Shown here: positions 7,706 through 16,626 of the stretch, in pieces
Layout of the letters: each line of letters begins with the position of its first letter
Numbering within the stretch: the first letter of the stretch is position 1
The notes under the pieces: generated by a model
Databases searched by the model: none
The model's input: the letters and a program-made list of their open reading frames with translations, nothing else
What the model was told of the DNA's origin: nothing
Translations under genes and position numbers: made by a program
NCBI RefSeq assembly: GCF_030409755.1
Contig: NZ_JAUFQE010000001.1
Coordinates: 1,612,001-1,676,000, forward strand
DNA length: 64,000 nucleotides
Direction: 5' to 3'
From: Vibrio lentus
GTDB taxonomy: Bacteria > Pseudomonadota > Gammaproteobacteria > Enterobacterales > Vibrionaceae

Positions 7706-9571
7706 ATGGACATCACTAACATCATAGAGCCTGAGATTATCTGCTTAGATTTGAAGGCAGACTCTAAGCAAGCGGTATTTGAAGAGCTTGCTGAGATGCT
7801 TGATTCAGCGGGAAAGCTCTCCAGTAAAAGTGATTTCCTTGTTGATTTGTGGAAGCGAGAAACCATAGGTAATACAGGCTTTGATGATGGTATTGCGATA
7901 CCACATGCGAAAAGTTCTGCTGTCGCTAAACCATCAGTGGCGGTGGGAGTTAGCCGGTCGGGTATTGATTATGGCGCAGACGGCGGTGAACTGTCGGATG
8001 TATTTTTCATGCTTGCATCGCCAGACAATAGTGATGACCACCACATTGAAGTGCTGGCTCAGATCTCGACTCGATTGATTGAAGATGGCTTTGTTACAAA
8101 ATTGAAGGCGGCTGAGTCAGTAGAAGAAGCGCAACAACTGTTCATTGAAGCGAATTCTGAATCTTTCGATAGCTACGCTTCTAGCCATCATGAAGTGTAC
8201 AGCGAACCATTAAGCCCTTGGGCACAATCTCTTAATCGTCTCAAAGAACACTTGTTATACGGCACTTCGCACATGATCCCATTCGTGGTCGCGGGCGGTG
8301 TGCTCTTATCTTTGTCTGTGATGATGTCTGGCCATGGCGCAGTACCAGAAAGTGGTGTGCTTGCTGATATCGCACAGATGGGCATCGCGGGCTTAACGCT
8401 TTTCACGGCGGTATTGGGAGGCTACATCGCCTACTCAATGGCGGATAAGCCGGGTTTAGCGCCAGGAATGATTGGTTCTTGGGTGGCGGTGAACCAATAC
8501 AACACCGGTTTTCTTGGAGCGATTGTAGTCGGTTTCTTCGCAGGCTTTGCGGTTAATCTACTTAAGAAGATCAAACTGCCAGACAGCATGATCTCTCTGA
8601 GTTCTATCTTCATCTATCCCTTAGTTGGCACCTTCATTACCTGTGGCGCCGTGATGTGGGTGATAGGTTCTCCTATCGCGTATGTGATGCTTGAGATGAA
8701 CCAAATGCTCACTGGCATGGCGGGCTCAGGGAAAGTGGTGTTGGGCAGTATTTTGGGGGCGATGACGGCCTTTGATATGGGTGGCCCAATCAACAAAGTG
8801 GCGACGCTGTTTGCTCAAACGCAGGTGAACACTCAACCTTGGCTGATGGGGGGCGTCGGTATTGCCATTTGTACGCCACCATTAGGCATGGCTCTTGCCA
8901 CTTTCATATCACCTAAGAAATTCAAACGAGACGAACGCGAAGCCGGAAAAGCAGCGGGTATTATGGGAATGATCGGCATCAGTGAAGGTGCAATCCCATT
9001 TGCAGCGGCTGATCCTGCACGTGTTCTGCCCGCGGTTGTTGCTGGTGGCATTGTCGGTAATGTGGTTGGCTTTATGTTCCATGTTATCAACCATGCACCA
9101 TGGGGCGGTTGGATCATATTGCCAGTGGTTGATGGCAAAATTGGCTATATTGTCGGAACATTAGCGGGCGCGCTGACAACAGCCTTTATTGTGATACTGC
9201 TGAAAAAGAATGTCGTTGAAGACGAGTCGCGATTGAATCGAACAACAGGTGGTTCAGTCACGGAAGAAGGGTTGGCTGATGTGCTGGCTGTTACTTCTTG
9301 TCCATCTGGTGTTGCACATACGTTTCTTGCGGCTAAGTCTTTGGAAAAGGCTGCTCATCATCTCGGGGTCAGAATAAAAGTTGAAACGCAGGGCGCCAGC
9401 GGGATTGGCAATCGCATCACACAAAAAGATATTGAACGGGCGAGGTTGGTGATCTTCGCTCACGACGTGGCGATTAAAGAAGTAGAACGTTTTGCGAACG
9501 TCAAAACCTTAGATGTCAGCACCAAAGAAGCCATGCTCAATGCGCAGGCGTTGATTATGAGGAAAGTATAA
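7706..9571 (+). CDS. PTS fructose-family transporter with domain order EIIA-EIIC-EIIB
   Basis: A 621-residue transporter. EIIA occupies about 1-150 with His67 in GIAIPHAKS. EIIC runs from about 170 to 510, with GTSHMIPFVVAGGV, FDMGGPINKVATLF and GISEGAIPFAA. EIIB is at the C-terminus with Cys532 in VTSCPSGVAHTFLAAK. The order A-C-B differs from the A-B-C of the 3210-5114 protein. Its EIIC shares long near-identical stretches with the EIIBC at 1-1171 (for example WLMGGVGIAICTPPLGMALA), so the two arose by duplication. ATG 7706 follows an AT-rich promoter region. Substrate unknown. Confidence 0.92.
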   Translation: MDITNIIEPEIICLDLKADSKQAVFEELAEMLDSAGKLSSKSDFLVDLWKRETIGNTGFDDGIAIPHAKSSAVAKPSVAVGVSRSGIDYGADGGELSDVFFMLASPDNSDDHHIEVLAQISTRLIEDGFVTKLKAAESVEEAQQLFIEANSESFDSYASSHHEVYSEPLSPWAQSLNRLKEHLLYGTSHMIPFVVAGGVLLSLSVMMSGHGAVPESGVLADIAQMGIAGLTLFTAVLGGYIAYSMADKPGLAPGMIGSWVAVNQYNTGFLGAIVVGFFAGFAVNLLKKIKLPDSMISLSSIFIYPLVGTFITCGAVMWVIGSPIAYVMLEMNQMLTGMAGSGKVVLGSILGAMTAFDMGGPINKVATLFAQTQVNTQPWLMGGVGIAICTPPLGMALATFISPKKFKRDEREAGKAAGIMGMIGISEGAIPFAAADPARVLPAVVAGGIVGNVVGFMFHVINHAPWGGWIILPVVDGKIGYIVGTLAGALTTAFIVILLKKNVVEDESRLNRTTGGSVTEEGLADVLAVTSCPSGVAHTFLAAKSLEKAAHHLGVRIKVETQGASGIGNRITQKDIERARLVIFAHDVAIKEVERFANVKTLDVSTKEAMLNAQALIMRKV

Positions 9572-9608
9572 AAGCAATCGGCTTTAAGATTGGCTCAAAA
9601 GCGATAAA

Positions 9609-9655
9609 TAAAAAGACGCCCAAGTATTGGTAATAATACTTGGGCGTCTTTTTGT
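9609..9655. terminator. Bidirectional terminator between the PTS gene and the TetR gene
   Basis: A 14-bp perfect stem, GACGCCCAAGTATT with its complement (9615-9628 and 9635-9648), a 6-nt loop, A-tract before and T-tract after. It can end transcription from both converging genes. Confidence 0.9.
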
Positions 9656-9682
9656 AGGTTTGAGCTTATATAAGCTCAGCTG

Positions 9683-10267
9683 CTAAAAAGGGTGGTACTT
9701 GAAGATGTCTTCAACCATTGAGTTGAGTAGTTCTGTGTCATCGCAGGTTTTTGCATAAGTGCGTAGCCCTGCAATTTGAACTTGAACGTGGCGAGCAAGT
9801 TTTGCGGGTTCTCGATCTTTACTTACCTCATCTAAATCTTGCGCTTCGGCAATCAGTTTGGCGAACTCGCCTTCCATGATTTTGAGTGATTTCTTTGCTT
9901 CGCCCAACAATTCCGCGTGTTCATCCGTCAGTTCAGCTACGGTTTTAGCCAGCATACACATGCCGTTGGGCGCACTCTGTTTAGATTCAACCACCGCGCG
10001 TTTGATAAAGCTTTCAAGCGCTTTAATCGGAGAGCCTGTCTCACTTCGGAAGCGGTTCAAATTGAGAATGCCGAGTTCGGTATAGCGAGCCAATGTCTCT
10101 TTAAACAAACCTTCTTTGCTACCAAAAGTCGCGTAGATACTGCCCGGACGCATATCAATTACGTCCTGTAAGTTGCGCATAGAAGTCGCGTGAAAGCCTT
10201 TTTCCCAATACAGGTTGGTGGCTCTGTCTACAACATCTTGTCTATCGAACTTTGCGGTTTTGGCCAT
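9683..10267 (-). CDS. TetR-family transcriptional regulator
   Basis: A 194-residue repressor. The N-terminal helix-turn-helix (about 8-55) reads VDRATNLYWEKGFHATSMRN then GSIYATFGSKEGLFKETLARY, the standard TetR DNA-binding segment. The C-terminal half is a helical ligand domain with Cys in GMCMLAKT and KTCDD. The start ATG at 10267 opens at the typical distance before the first helix. Its own promoter region carries the palindrome GAACGTTC in the context TGAACGTTCGTTCTAGT (10312-10328). The same 17-mer, with one change, is in front of the AhpD-like gene at 23068, so that gene is a probable target. Inducer unknown. Confidence 0.9.
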   Translation of the reverse strand: MAKTAKFDRQDVVDRATNLYWEKGFHATSMRNLQDVIDMRPGSIYATFGSKEGLFKETLARYTELGILNLNRFRSETGSPIKALESFIKRAVVESKQSAPNGMCMLAKTVAELTDEHAELLGEAKKSLKIMEGEFAKLIAEAQDLDEVSKDREPAKLARHVQVQIAGLRTYAKTCDDTELLNSMVEDIFKYHPF

Positions 10268-10288
10268 AACATCTACTTCATTGGTCTG

Positions 10289-10328
10289 AACATATGTTTA
10301 ATATTTTATGCTGAACGTTCGTTCTAGT
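10289..10328. promoter_or_regulatory. Candidate TetR operators upstream of the TetR gene
   Basis: AACATATGTT (10289-10298, perfect palindrome) and TGAACGTTCGTTCTAGT (10312-10328) lie 22-61 bp before the start codon. The second is 16/17 identical to 22958-22974. Confidence 0.55.
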
Positions 10329-10390
10329 AAAGAAGAGCCAGCAAGAAAATAAGCTGCTCAGTTTAGTTATTTGCTAAGTATTTGAAACAA

Positions 10391-10408
10391 AGCGACCAGT
10401 GTGTCGCT
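10391..10408 (-). terminator. Probable terminator of the zinc-ribbon gene
   Basis: On the minus strand AGCGAC-6 nt-GTCGCT is followed by TTGTTT. It sits 14 bp after the stop codon. The T-tract is short. Confidence 0.5.
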
Positions 10409-10421
10409 ACAAGGCTGTAAT

Positions 10422-10595
10422 TTACGCGTCGACCACTTCTACGGTCTTGTGTTGCGCGCCATAATAGGTGCCTTCATCGATGGTATACATCAAGGTTTCT
10501 TCACACTCTGGGCAATCGAATTCTTCATTCGGTTCAATTGCTGCCTCTTCAACCCATTCCCAACCGATTTGCTCTTCGCAAGCGGGACAATTCAT
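10422..10595 (-). CDS. Small zinc-ribbon protein, 57 residues
   Basis: An acidic protein opening MNCPACEEQIGWEW and continuing with FDCPECEET; the two CPxC knuckles (Cys3/Cys6 and Cys28/Cys31) form a zinc ribbon of four cysteines. The ORF ends ...KTVEVVDA at a TAA at 10422. AGAGG sits about 7 bases before the ATG at 10595, and a hairpin follows the stop. It is monocistronic between the TetR gene and a chemoreceptor. Function is not recognised; small CPxC ribbons often bind nucleic acid or protein, but nothing specific can be said here. Confidence 0.75.
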   Translation of the reverse strand: MNCPACEEQIGWEWVEEAAIEPNEEFDCPECEETLMYTIDEGTYYGAQHKTVEVVDA

Positions 10596-11115
10596 AAAAT
10601 ACCTCTCAGTTGTTGGCGCATATTTGCTGCGAGCCTCAATTTCACAAGCTCGGCATTATACATATTTAGTGAGTAAGGAGTAGATAGTTAGTCCGTATAG
10701 AGTAGACAGATCGTTAGCAAGGAATAGACAGCCAGTTAACGCAGAAATAGATACTATTTCTGCGCTGAACGAACAATCATTGACGAATATGTTGCTAGCC
10801 GTGAGCACATAATTGGTGCAAGACTACCCCTTTGGGATTATAAAAAAGATGTCAATTTTCAGACGCTTACGTCAATAAAATGTTGTTGCACGTACTTTTC
10901 GCACAGTTAAGTCGGTTAGCTAACAGTTTTGTCGATAATCCAATGTATTTTATAAGGTTAAATGTTATTTTCACCGGCTACCGATCTGTGTGGCTCGGTA
11001 ATTGAACTCCATTGATTAAGTTGAATAATTATCCAGTCACCACTAAGGCGCGCCCACTAGAAGTGTGCCTAGTTCGATGGCTGAGAGAGACTTGTTAGCT
11101 GCTAGGGAAATAATA
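10596..11115. other. Intergenic region with a long hairpin
   Basis: About 520 bp without a gene. It holds a perfect 11-bp inverted repeat with a 3-nt spacer at 10740-10764 (arm CGCAGAAATAG) that has no T-tract. The remainder is AT-rich promoter-like DNA before the chemoreceptor gene; I see no ORF with a plausible start. Confidence 0.6.
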
Positions 11116-13095
11116 ATGAATTTAACCGATATGTCTTTTAAGCAAAAAATCATCGCTTTGCTTATTTTACCGATCTTAGGTTTTCTATGGCTTAGTGTTT
11201 CTGCGATTTCGAAAGGCGTAGAAACCACCAGTGAAATGTCGTCATTAAACCAACTTACGCGTTTGTCGGTTGTGTACAGTGAACTTGTGCATGAGTTGCA
11301 AAAAGAACGTGGTATGACGGCTGGCTTTATTGGCTCACAGGGTACAAAGTTTGTGAGTGAATTGAGCTCACAACGAGTTAGCGCAGACAAAAGACGCACT
11401 CAGAGAACAGAATACTGGCAGTCTGCTGAGATCGATCTACCTCAGATCAATCGCTTGAATAATGAAATAAGCCAAAGCTTAAATCAAATCACTTCTATTC
11501 GTAATCGAGTGGATTCTCAATCGATTCCGCTTTCTGAAGCGCTGGGCTATTACACAAAACTTAACGCCAAGCTGCTCAGTGTCTCTGCACTTATTGCAGA
11601 GCTGAGTTCTGATGCCGCCATCACCACAGAAACCATCGCTTACTACAACTTCTTGCAAGGAAAGGAACGCGCAGGTATCGAACGTGCAGTGTTAAACAAT
11701 ACCTTTTCCAAAAATGAGTTTGGCCCAGGTATGTTGGTGAAATTCATCTCTTTGGTAACCGAGCAAGATACGTATTTCGCCAACTTTGAAGTGCTTAGTA
11801 ACCAAGCCAACGTTGATTTCTTTAAACAGCAACTGAATGATCGCTCGGTGGCAGAAGTGGAAAAACTTCGTGATCTCGCTGAATCGAAAATGAGTGGTTT
11901 TGATGTTGACCCTGTTTACTGGTTCTCTCAATCAACGGCTCGAATTGTTCAGTTAAAGAAAACAGAGAATCAACTTGCGGACTCATTGATTGCTTTGACT
12001 GAGCAAAAAACTCAGGACGCTCAATCAGCGATGATGGCCAGCATTGTGATGTTTGTGGTGATCACCCTGTTCGCCACGTTTGTGAGCTTTAAAGCGATCA
12101 CTGACCTAACGACACGAGTTAAAGATCTAACGCGAGTGCTATCTAAAGTTCGTAATGACAATGACTTAACCGTTCGTGCGACTTATGCAGGCAACAGCGA
12201 ATTGGGTCAGATATCTTCATCGCTTAATGAAACACTAGAGAAGTTCTCTGGGGTTATTGATAGCTTATCTCAATCTAGCCTGACACTGGCTTCAGCAGCA
12301 GAAGAGACGGCGCAAACTTGCCAATACAACTCTAATACCTTGGTTGAGCAACAAGACCAAATCGGCTTGATTGCTACGGCAACAGAAGAGCTATCGGCAA
12401 CGGTGAGCGAAGTCGCGGCTAAAACACAGCAAACAGCAAGTTCAGCTAAGTTGGCTGATGAGCAATCACAAGCCGGCTTGAATACCGTTCTGCACTCTTA
12501 CCAATCGATTGAAACTTTAGCATCTGAGATTAACGGCCTTGCCGAGAAAATCACTCATTTACACGAAAGCAGCAATAACATTAACAGTGTGATTGATGTG
12601 ATTAAGTCGGTTGCCGACCAAACCAACTTGTTGGCATTGAATGCGGCGATCGAAGCGGCTCGTGCAGGTGAACAAGGTCGTGGTTTTGCCGTCGTTGCCG
12701 ATGAAGTTCGTACTCTGGCACAACGTACTCAAGAGTCTACTTTGGAAATTGAAGGCTTCATTAGCTCTTTACAATCAGACGTGCAAACCGCGTTCAATGT
12801 GATTGATAACAGCAAGAAGATGTCTTCAAGAGCGGTTGAAGATTCACGAGGAGTAGAGCAGACGCTGCAAGATATTTCAGGTGCGGTGAGCGAGATATTC
12901 AGCATGACAGAGCAGATCGCAACTGCAACGGAAGAGCAAGCCGTGGTCACTCAAGACATTGCTCAAAACGTTATGGCGGTCGAGCAGAAGTCGACAGAGT
13001 CTACGACCGGTGCAACGCAAATTGCGGCGACAGCGAAAGAACAAGCTGAATTGGCAACATCGCTGAAAGAGCTCTCGAATACGTTTAAGAGTTAA
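11116..13095 (+). CDS. Methyl-accepting chemotaxis protein with a NIT (nitrate/nitrite-sensing) type ligand domain
   Basis: A 659-residue transmembrane chemoreceptor. One membrane helix lies near residues 10-30. The periplasmic part (about 40-310) opens with [21 protein letters not shown], the hallmark of the NIT domain, so nitrate or nitrite is a reasonable ligand guess. A second helix is around [20 protein letters not shown], then HAMP and the cytoplasmic signalling domain with the hairpin tip [23 protein letters not shown] 11116 is preferred to earlier in-frame codons because AGGGAA stands 7-8 bases before it. It is monocistronic with its own terminator. It would act with the polar CheA/CheW arrays encoded elsewhere. 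Confidence 0.93.
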   Translation: MNLTDMSFKQKIIALLILPILGFLWLSVSAISKGVETTSEMSSLNQLTRLSVVYSELVHELQKERGMTAGFIGSQGTKFVSELSSQRVSADKRRTQRTEYWQSAEIDLPQINRLNNEISQSLNQITSIRNRVDSQSIPLSEALGYYTKLNAKLLSVSALIAELSSDAAITTETIAYYNFLQGKERAGIERAVLNNTFSKNEFGPGMLVKFISLVTEQDTYFANFEVLSNQANVDFFKQQLNDRSVAEVEKLRDLAESKMSGFDVDPVYWFSQSTARIVQLKKTENQLADSLIALTEQKTQDAQSAMMASIVMFVVITLFATFVSFKAITDLTTRVKDLTRVLSKVRNDNDLTVRATYAGNSELGQISSSLNETLEKFSGVIDSLSQSSLTLASAAEETAQTCQYNSNTLVEQQDQIGLIATATEELSATVSEVAAKTQQTASSAKLADEQSQAGLNTVLHSYQSIETLASEINGLAEKITHLHESSNNINSVIDVIKSVADQTNLLALNAAIEAARAGEQGRGFAVVADEVRTLAQRTQESTLEIEGFISSLQSDVQTAFNVIDNSKKMSSRAVEDSRGVEQTLQDISGAVSEIFSMTEQIATATEEQAVVTQDIAQNVMAVEQKSTESTTGATQIAATAKEQAELATSLKELSNTFKS

Positions 13096-13129
13096 CATTC
13101 CTGAGTTAGAAGTTTTCTATCTTATATAA

Positions 13130-13160
13130 AAATGTCCCGCCTAGTGCGGGACATTTTTTT
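13130..13160 (+). terminator. Terminator of the NIT-type chemoreceptor gene
   Basis: Stem ATGTCCCGC/GCGGGACAT (13132-13153) with loop CTAGT, then seven T; A-rich on the other side, so it may also serve the converging oxygenase gene. Confidence 0.88.
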
Positions 13161-13185
13161 GGAGTGAAACGATCAGTAGAATCGC

Positions 13186-13965
13186 TTAGAGCTCGAATAG
13201 TACGTCTGTGCGAATAATGTATTTCGTCCCAGAAAGTATCGGCGCAGAACCGTGAATACAATGGGCGGGGTGCGTACCGTGAGGAAAACAAAGCACGCTG
13301 CCGCTTGGTGTTCTAACCGATTCTATATTCGCGTTCTCCTGATGATGCCCTTGACGACGAGCAGGCTTACTCGGGTCATTACGGTTAACCATAAATTGGG
13401 TTTCGCCACCAACGAAGTCATCACTCAATAGAATCAAGAAGGTATACATGCTCCAACGGTCACCATACGCGTCATCGACTAGCTGTTCATTAACCACCTG
13501 ACTGCCGGGCCACGACCCATCAGTGTGCATCTTAAAGAAATCCCCTTCATCGTAACGATAGAAGCGAAAACGACCGTTAATACCCAAAGGCTTTACACCA
13601 GCAAAGTGATTGTACTTATCGACGAAATGATCTTGGCAACGCTTCCAAATTACGTCGAGCGTTTCAGTATCTGCGATCAAGTTGAGATTCTGATTGTGGC
13701 GAACTTCTCTTGGTAGAGAAACGGCCGCATCTTCCGTAAAGCCAAGTTGATTGGCTCCATCTAGTATGCGCTGAACTTCTTCAGGGAGTAGCACATCGAG
13801 TAACTGAAAAGCTCCCGGTACATTGTTTACTTCAGCGCGTGATACCGCGTTAACGTTCTTATCAAGTGCAAATGGGTTTGCGGACTTTGGTGCCCAAACG
13901 GGAAGGTCACTGCGCTGAGTACCAGACTCGCGTCGAACGACATAAAAATTTTCTTTGTTATTCAT
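13186..13965 (-). CDS. 2-oxoglutarate/Fe(II)-dependent oxygenase, prolyl 4-hydroxylase-like
   Basis: A 259-residue cytoplasmic oxygenase. The metal and cosubstrate residues are visible: His and Asp in FFKMHTDGSWPG, the distal His in the AHCIHGSAPILSGTKYIIRTDV segment, and the Arg that binds the 2-oxoglutarate carboxylate in IIRTDV. FLILLSDDFVGGETQF is the core strand of the P4Hc fold. ATG 13965 has AGAGG six bases upstream; ATG 13968 is possible. It starts 9 bp after the aldehyde dehydrogenase stop, so both are translated from one message. Substrate unknown: hydroxylation of a small molecule or a protein residue are both possible. Confidence 0.85.
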   Translation of the reverse strand: MNNKENFYVVRRESGTQRSDLPVWAPKSANPFALDKNVNAVSRAEVNNVPGAFQLLDVLLPEEVQRILDGANQLGFTEDAAVSLPREVRHNQNLNLIADTETLDVIWKRCQDHFVDKYNHFAGVKPLGINGRFRFYRYDEGDFFKMHTDGSWPGSQVVNEQLVDDAYGDRWSMYTFLILLSDDFVGGETQFMVNRNDPSKPARRQGHHQENANIESVRTPSGSVLCFPHGTHPAHCIHGSAPILSGTKYIIRTDVLFEL

Positions 13966-13974
13966 CATCAACCT

Positions 13975-15315
13975 CTATCTTGAAACCACTTTTACTTGTG
14001 CAAACTGACGGTGTCCGTCAACCGAGCCGTGGTAACCAAGGCCACTCTGTTTCGCACCCACCCATGGAGCATCACCACTGCCGCCTTGTCCTTGATTAAT
14101 GCCAACCATGCCAGCATCAAGTTCGTCAGCAACGTCATTGACGCCTTGGTTTCCGAATACCACGGCACCCAACCCGTACTCGCTGTCATTAGCGCGCTCA
14201 ATCGCATCATCAATGTTTGAGTAACGACTGATAGCAACAACCGGACCAAAGGTTTCTTCTGTTTCCAGCTTCATTTCTGCTGTCATTCCGGTGATAACCG
14301 TAGGGCGGATATAACGCTCGGGCTGCTCAGAACTGCCTAAAAGAAAAGTGGCTCCTTTCTGTTGCGCGTCTTCTAGCTGGTCGACAATCTTAGCGTGTTG
14401 TGTCGCGTTGATGATTGGTCCGATATTGACGTTCGGCATATCCCACGGGCCAATCTGGTACATGTTGGCGATCTCGGTGACACGTTGTTCAAATTTTTCT
14501 GCGATACGATCATCAACATAAATACGTTCAATCGAAGTACACATTTGCCCTGAGTTCTCAAAGCTGCCCGCGACGGCAAAGCGAGCGGCCTGTTCTAGGT
14601 TGGCATCACGCATTACAATCATTGGGTCTTTGCCACCTAACTCCATGACCAAGCGTTTTACCTTGCTCGCGGCACGTCTCATGATGTCTTGGCCTGTTGC
14701 TTTTGAGCCAGTGAACGCGATCATTTGGATGTCGCCTTCAACTAATGCTTTGCCTGTTTCACTATCGCCTTGCATCACAGTCAAGACATTCTCTGGTAAG
14801 TGCTTTTGCAGTTCACCAAAGAATGCTTCAGCGATGAGAGGTGTCTCTTCTGAAGGTTTTAGAATCACGCTATTGCCCGCGACCAGAGCTGGCACAATGA
14901 GGTTGTTTGCCATCATCACAGGGTAGTTCCAAGGAGATATAACTCCGACAACACCTAGTGGGCGGTATTGAAGTTCTGTTGAACCGGACAATTTTCGTGT
15001 GTTGAGTGCACGTTGAGCATCCTCTGCATAGTGCTGACCCATGTAGATTGCACCGGTTGCTTCTCCGGTCGCGCGACGAATGTCTTTACCCATTTCACGA
15101 GCAAGTAACTGTGAGAGGGATTCTTCGTACTTATCAAGTTGTTGATAGGCTTTGAGAATGATCCGCACTCGCTCGTTCATTGAGAGTTGACGCCATGCTT
15201 TTTGCGCAGCTTTTGCTTTGTGAATGGTTTGAGTGACTTCTTCAGCTGAAGTTTGGTTTACCTCGCCAAGGAGTTCACCGTTACTTGGGTCAAAGGATTG
15301 AATGGACTTGCTCAT
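13975..15315 (-). CDS. NAD(P)-dependent aldehyde dehydrogenase, succinate-semialdehyde dehydrogenase-like
   Basis: A 446-residue member of the ALDH superfamily, slightly short against the usual 455-490. The cofactor-binding FTGSKATGQDIMRRAA, the general-base Glu in LVMELGGKDP and the catalytic Cys in SFENSGQMCTSIERIYV are all present, as is TEETFGPVVAISRY. It oxidises an aldehyde to its acid. The ATG at 15315 has GGAG about nine bases upstream. It is first in a two-gene operon with the oxygenase, downstream of an ArsR regulator whose operator-like sequences recur in the ALDH promoter. The pairing suggests that the oxygenase and the dehydrogenase act on the same compound; this is inference. 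Confidence 0.9.
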   Translation of the reverse strand: MSKSIQSFDPSNGELLGEVNQTSAEEVTQTIHKAKAAQKAWRQLSMNERVRIILKAYQQLDKYEESLSQLLAREMGKDIRRATGEATGAIYMGQHYAEDAQRALNTRKLSGSTELQYRPLGVVGVISPWNYPVMMANNLIVPALVAGNSVILKPSEETPLIAEAFFGELQKHLPENVLTVMQGDSETGKALVEGDIQMIAFTGSKATGQDIMRRAASKVKRLVMELGGKDPMIVMRDANLEQAARFAVAGSFENSGQMCTSIERIYVDDRIAEKFEQRVTEIANMYQIGPWDMPNVNIGPIINATQHAKIVDQLEDAQQKGATFLLGSSEQPERYIRPTVITGMTAEMKLETEETFGPVVAISRYSNIDDAIERANDSEYGLGAVVFGNQGVNDVADELDAGMVGINQGQGGSGDAPWVGAKQSGLGYHGSVDGHRQFAQVKVVSR

Positions 15316-15373
15316 GTTTGTCGGCTCCGCTGCATTTTTAGTATCTGCATCATCATCATTATTATTAAATAGC

Positions 15374-15404
15374 TCGATAACTAGATATCTAAAAATCTCG
15401 ATAT
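15374..15404. promoter_or_regulatory. Candidate ArsR operator at the aldehyde dehydrogenase promoter
   Basis: The palindrome AGATATCT at 15383-15390 is flanked by TCGATA (15374-15379) and TCGATAT (15398-15404). The GATAT and CGATA words are the same as those in the ArsR gene's own upstream repeat at 15867-15888. Confidence 0.45.
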
Positions 15405-15507
15405 GTTAATTTTTAATAAATGATATTCGTCATAAAGGATGGCGTGAATCCATCCAGTTTTCATCGTGCTATCTAACTGTTGTTCTGTTGATTTTTGTTC
15501 TTTTCAA

Positions 15508-15816
15508 CTATAGGGAATCAGACAGCGCTTTTAGGAATTTCTCGATGTATTCGTCATTACGCTTGTAGTAAGTCCACGAGCCAATGCGTTTTGATGTCAC
15601 TAACTTTGCACGCTGTAGGTTCGAGAGGTAAGAAGAAACAGTAGATTGAGATAAGCCACTCTTCTCCTGAATAATGCTAACGCATACCCCCTCAACATCA
15701 GTATCAACGAGTTGTTTCTCTAGGTTAAAGTGCTCTTGAGGCGACTTAAGCCAATGAAGAATATCTCGGCGTACAGGGTTGTTGATGGATTTTAAAATTT
15801 CGTTCACGTCTGACAT
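15508..15816 (-). CDS. ArsR-family transcriptional regulator
   Basis: A 102-residue winged-helix repressor. The N-terminus EILKSINNPVRRDILHWLK is the first ArsR helix, and IIQEKSGLSQSTVSSYLSNLQRAKLVTSKR is the recognition helix plus wing. The classical CxC metal site of ArsR/SmtB is absent from the recognition helix, though a lone Cys lies at GVCVSI, so the inducer may not be a metal. It is co-oriented with and 192 bp upstream of the aldehyde dehydrogenase/oxygenase operon, and shares operator-like repeats with it. It probably represses both. Confidence 0.9.
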   Translation of the reverse strand: MSDVNEILKSINNPVRRDILHWLKSPQEHFNLEKQLVDTDVEGVCVSIIQEKSGLSQSTVSSYLSNLQRAKLVTSKRIGSWTYYKRNDEYIEKFLKALSDSL

Positions 15817-15866
15817 GGTGTTTGACTGCTATTTCTGATTTAAGTGAAATATACCCTTGAAACTAA

Positions 15867-15888
15867 GATATCGCAATATATCGATATC
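15867..15888. promoter_or_regulatory. Inverted repeat upstream of the ArsR gene (candidate autoregulatory operator)
   Basis: GATATCG (15867-15873) and CGATATC (15882-15888) are perfect complements with an 8-bp spacer, 51 bp before the ArsR start codon. Confidence 0.55.
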
Positions 15889-15972
15889 TATTTTCGTGTC
15901 TGCCAATCTGGCGTTACGGTATTTGAGTATCGATTTTTTTGGTAAAGCTTGTTCGCTATTTGCCTATGAACA

Positions 15973-16012
15973 ATTCCTAAGTTACTCGCTCAAAGCAAAG
16001 TAACTTAGGAAT
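15973..16012. repeat. 14-bp inverted repeat downstream of ohr
   Basis: Arms ATTCCTAAGTTACT and AGTAACTTAGGAAT (15973-15986, 15999-16012) are perfect complements with a 12-nt loop, 65 bp after the ohr stop. There is no T-tract on either side, so it is not a classical terminator. Confidence 0.6.
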
Positions 16013-16076
16013 AAGGCTCAATTTTAGACGTATACTGACATCTCTATAAGCGTATCTTTCTGGTTTAACTTTGAGA

Positions 16077-16499
16077 CTAAAGCGCTTGTCCGTTAATCGA
16101 CAATTTCACATCTATGTTACCGCGAACAGCATTTGAGTAAGGGCAAACTTGGTGCGCCGTTTTCACAAGCGTCACAGCTTGTTCTTGCTCTAGATCCAGT
16201 TCAATCGATAGAGCAACAGTTAAAGCAAAGCCGCCGTTTTCATTTGGTCCGATACCGACTGTTGCAGTCGTTGGCGCCGATGCGATTTTGATTTTCATCT
16301 CTTTAGCTACATGAAGTAGAGCATTTGAGAAACACGCAGAGTAACCCGCAGCAAACAGTTGCTCAGGGTTTGTCGCTTCACCTGTTCCGCCCATTTCTTT
16401 AGGGTAGCTCAACGCTACTGAAAGCAGGTTGTCATCAGTAGAAACTTGGCCGTTACGACCTGCAGTAGCTGTAGCAGAAGTTGTGTAGAGTGTTGTCAT
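16077..16499 (-). CDS. ohr: Organic hydroperoxide reductase, Ohr/OsmC family
   Basis: A 140-residue thiol peroxidase that reduces organic and fatty-acid hydroperoxides in the cytoplasm, typically recycled by lipoylated proteins. The two catalytic cysteines are in GYSACFSNAL and HQVCPYSNAVRGN, and the family's Arg and Glu (ATNPEQLFAAGY) are present. Length is normal. It is divergent from the MarR-type OhrR gene, and each gene has an ATTG-palindrome operator in the shared 127-bp region, the standard ohr-ohrR arrangement: peroxide oxidises OhrR and releases ohr. Confidence 0.96.
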   Translation of the reverse strand: MTTLYTTSATATAGRNGQVSTDDNLLSVALSYPKEMGGTGEATNPEQLFAAGYSACFSNALLHVAKEMKIKIASAPTTATVGIGPNENGGFALTVALSIELDLEQEQAVTLVKTAHQVCPYSNAVRGNIDVKLSINGQAL

Positions 16500-16533
16500 T
16501 GTCTTAGTCCTTATTTGAATTGTGCGAAACTAT

Positions 16534-16604
16534 ATTGCGTGCAATTTAATTTTAAAGCTAGCTTAATTGATAAAATTCGAGCGCGCAAGTATATTGTGCA
16601 CAAT
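16534..16604. promoter_or_regulatory. Two OhrR operators
   Basis: ATTGCGTGCAAT (16534-16545, one mismatch in the symmetry) faces ohr and ATTGTGCACAAT (16593-16604, perfect palindrome) faces ohrR. Both are in the context TATATTG...CAATTTAAT. Confidence 0.75.
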
Positions 16605-16626
16605 TTAATTTATTGGTGAGGTGATC

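Noticed and set aside
8833..9138. Long antisense frames opposite PTS EIIC genes (also 102-515, 3646-3879)
   Set aside because: They are mirror frames of conserved membrane domains on the other strand, with no ribosome-binding site or family resemblance.
12601..12690. DNA similarity among three loci (12601-12690, 34465-34550, 37800-37890)
   Set aside because: It reflects the conserved signalling tip of chemoreceptors, not a mobile or recent repeat.
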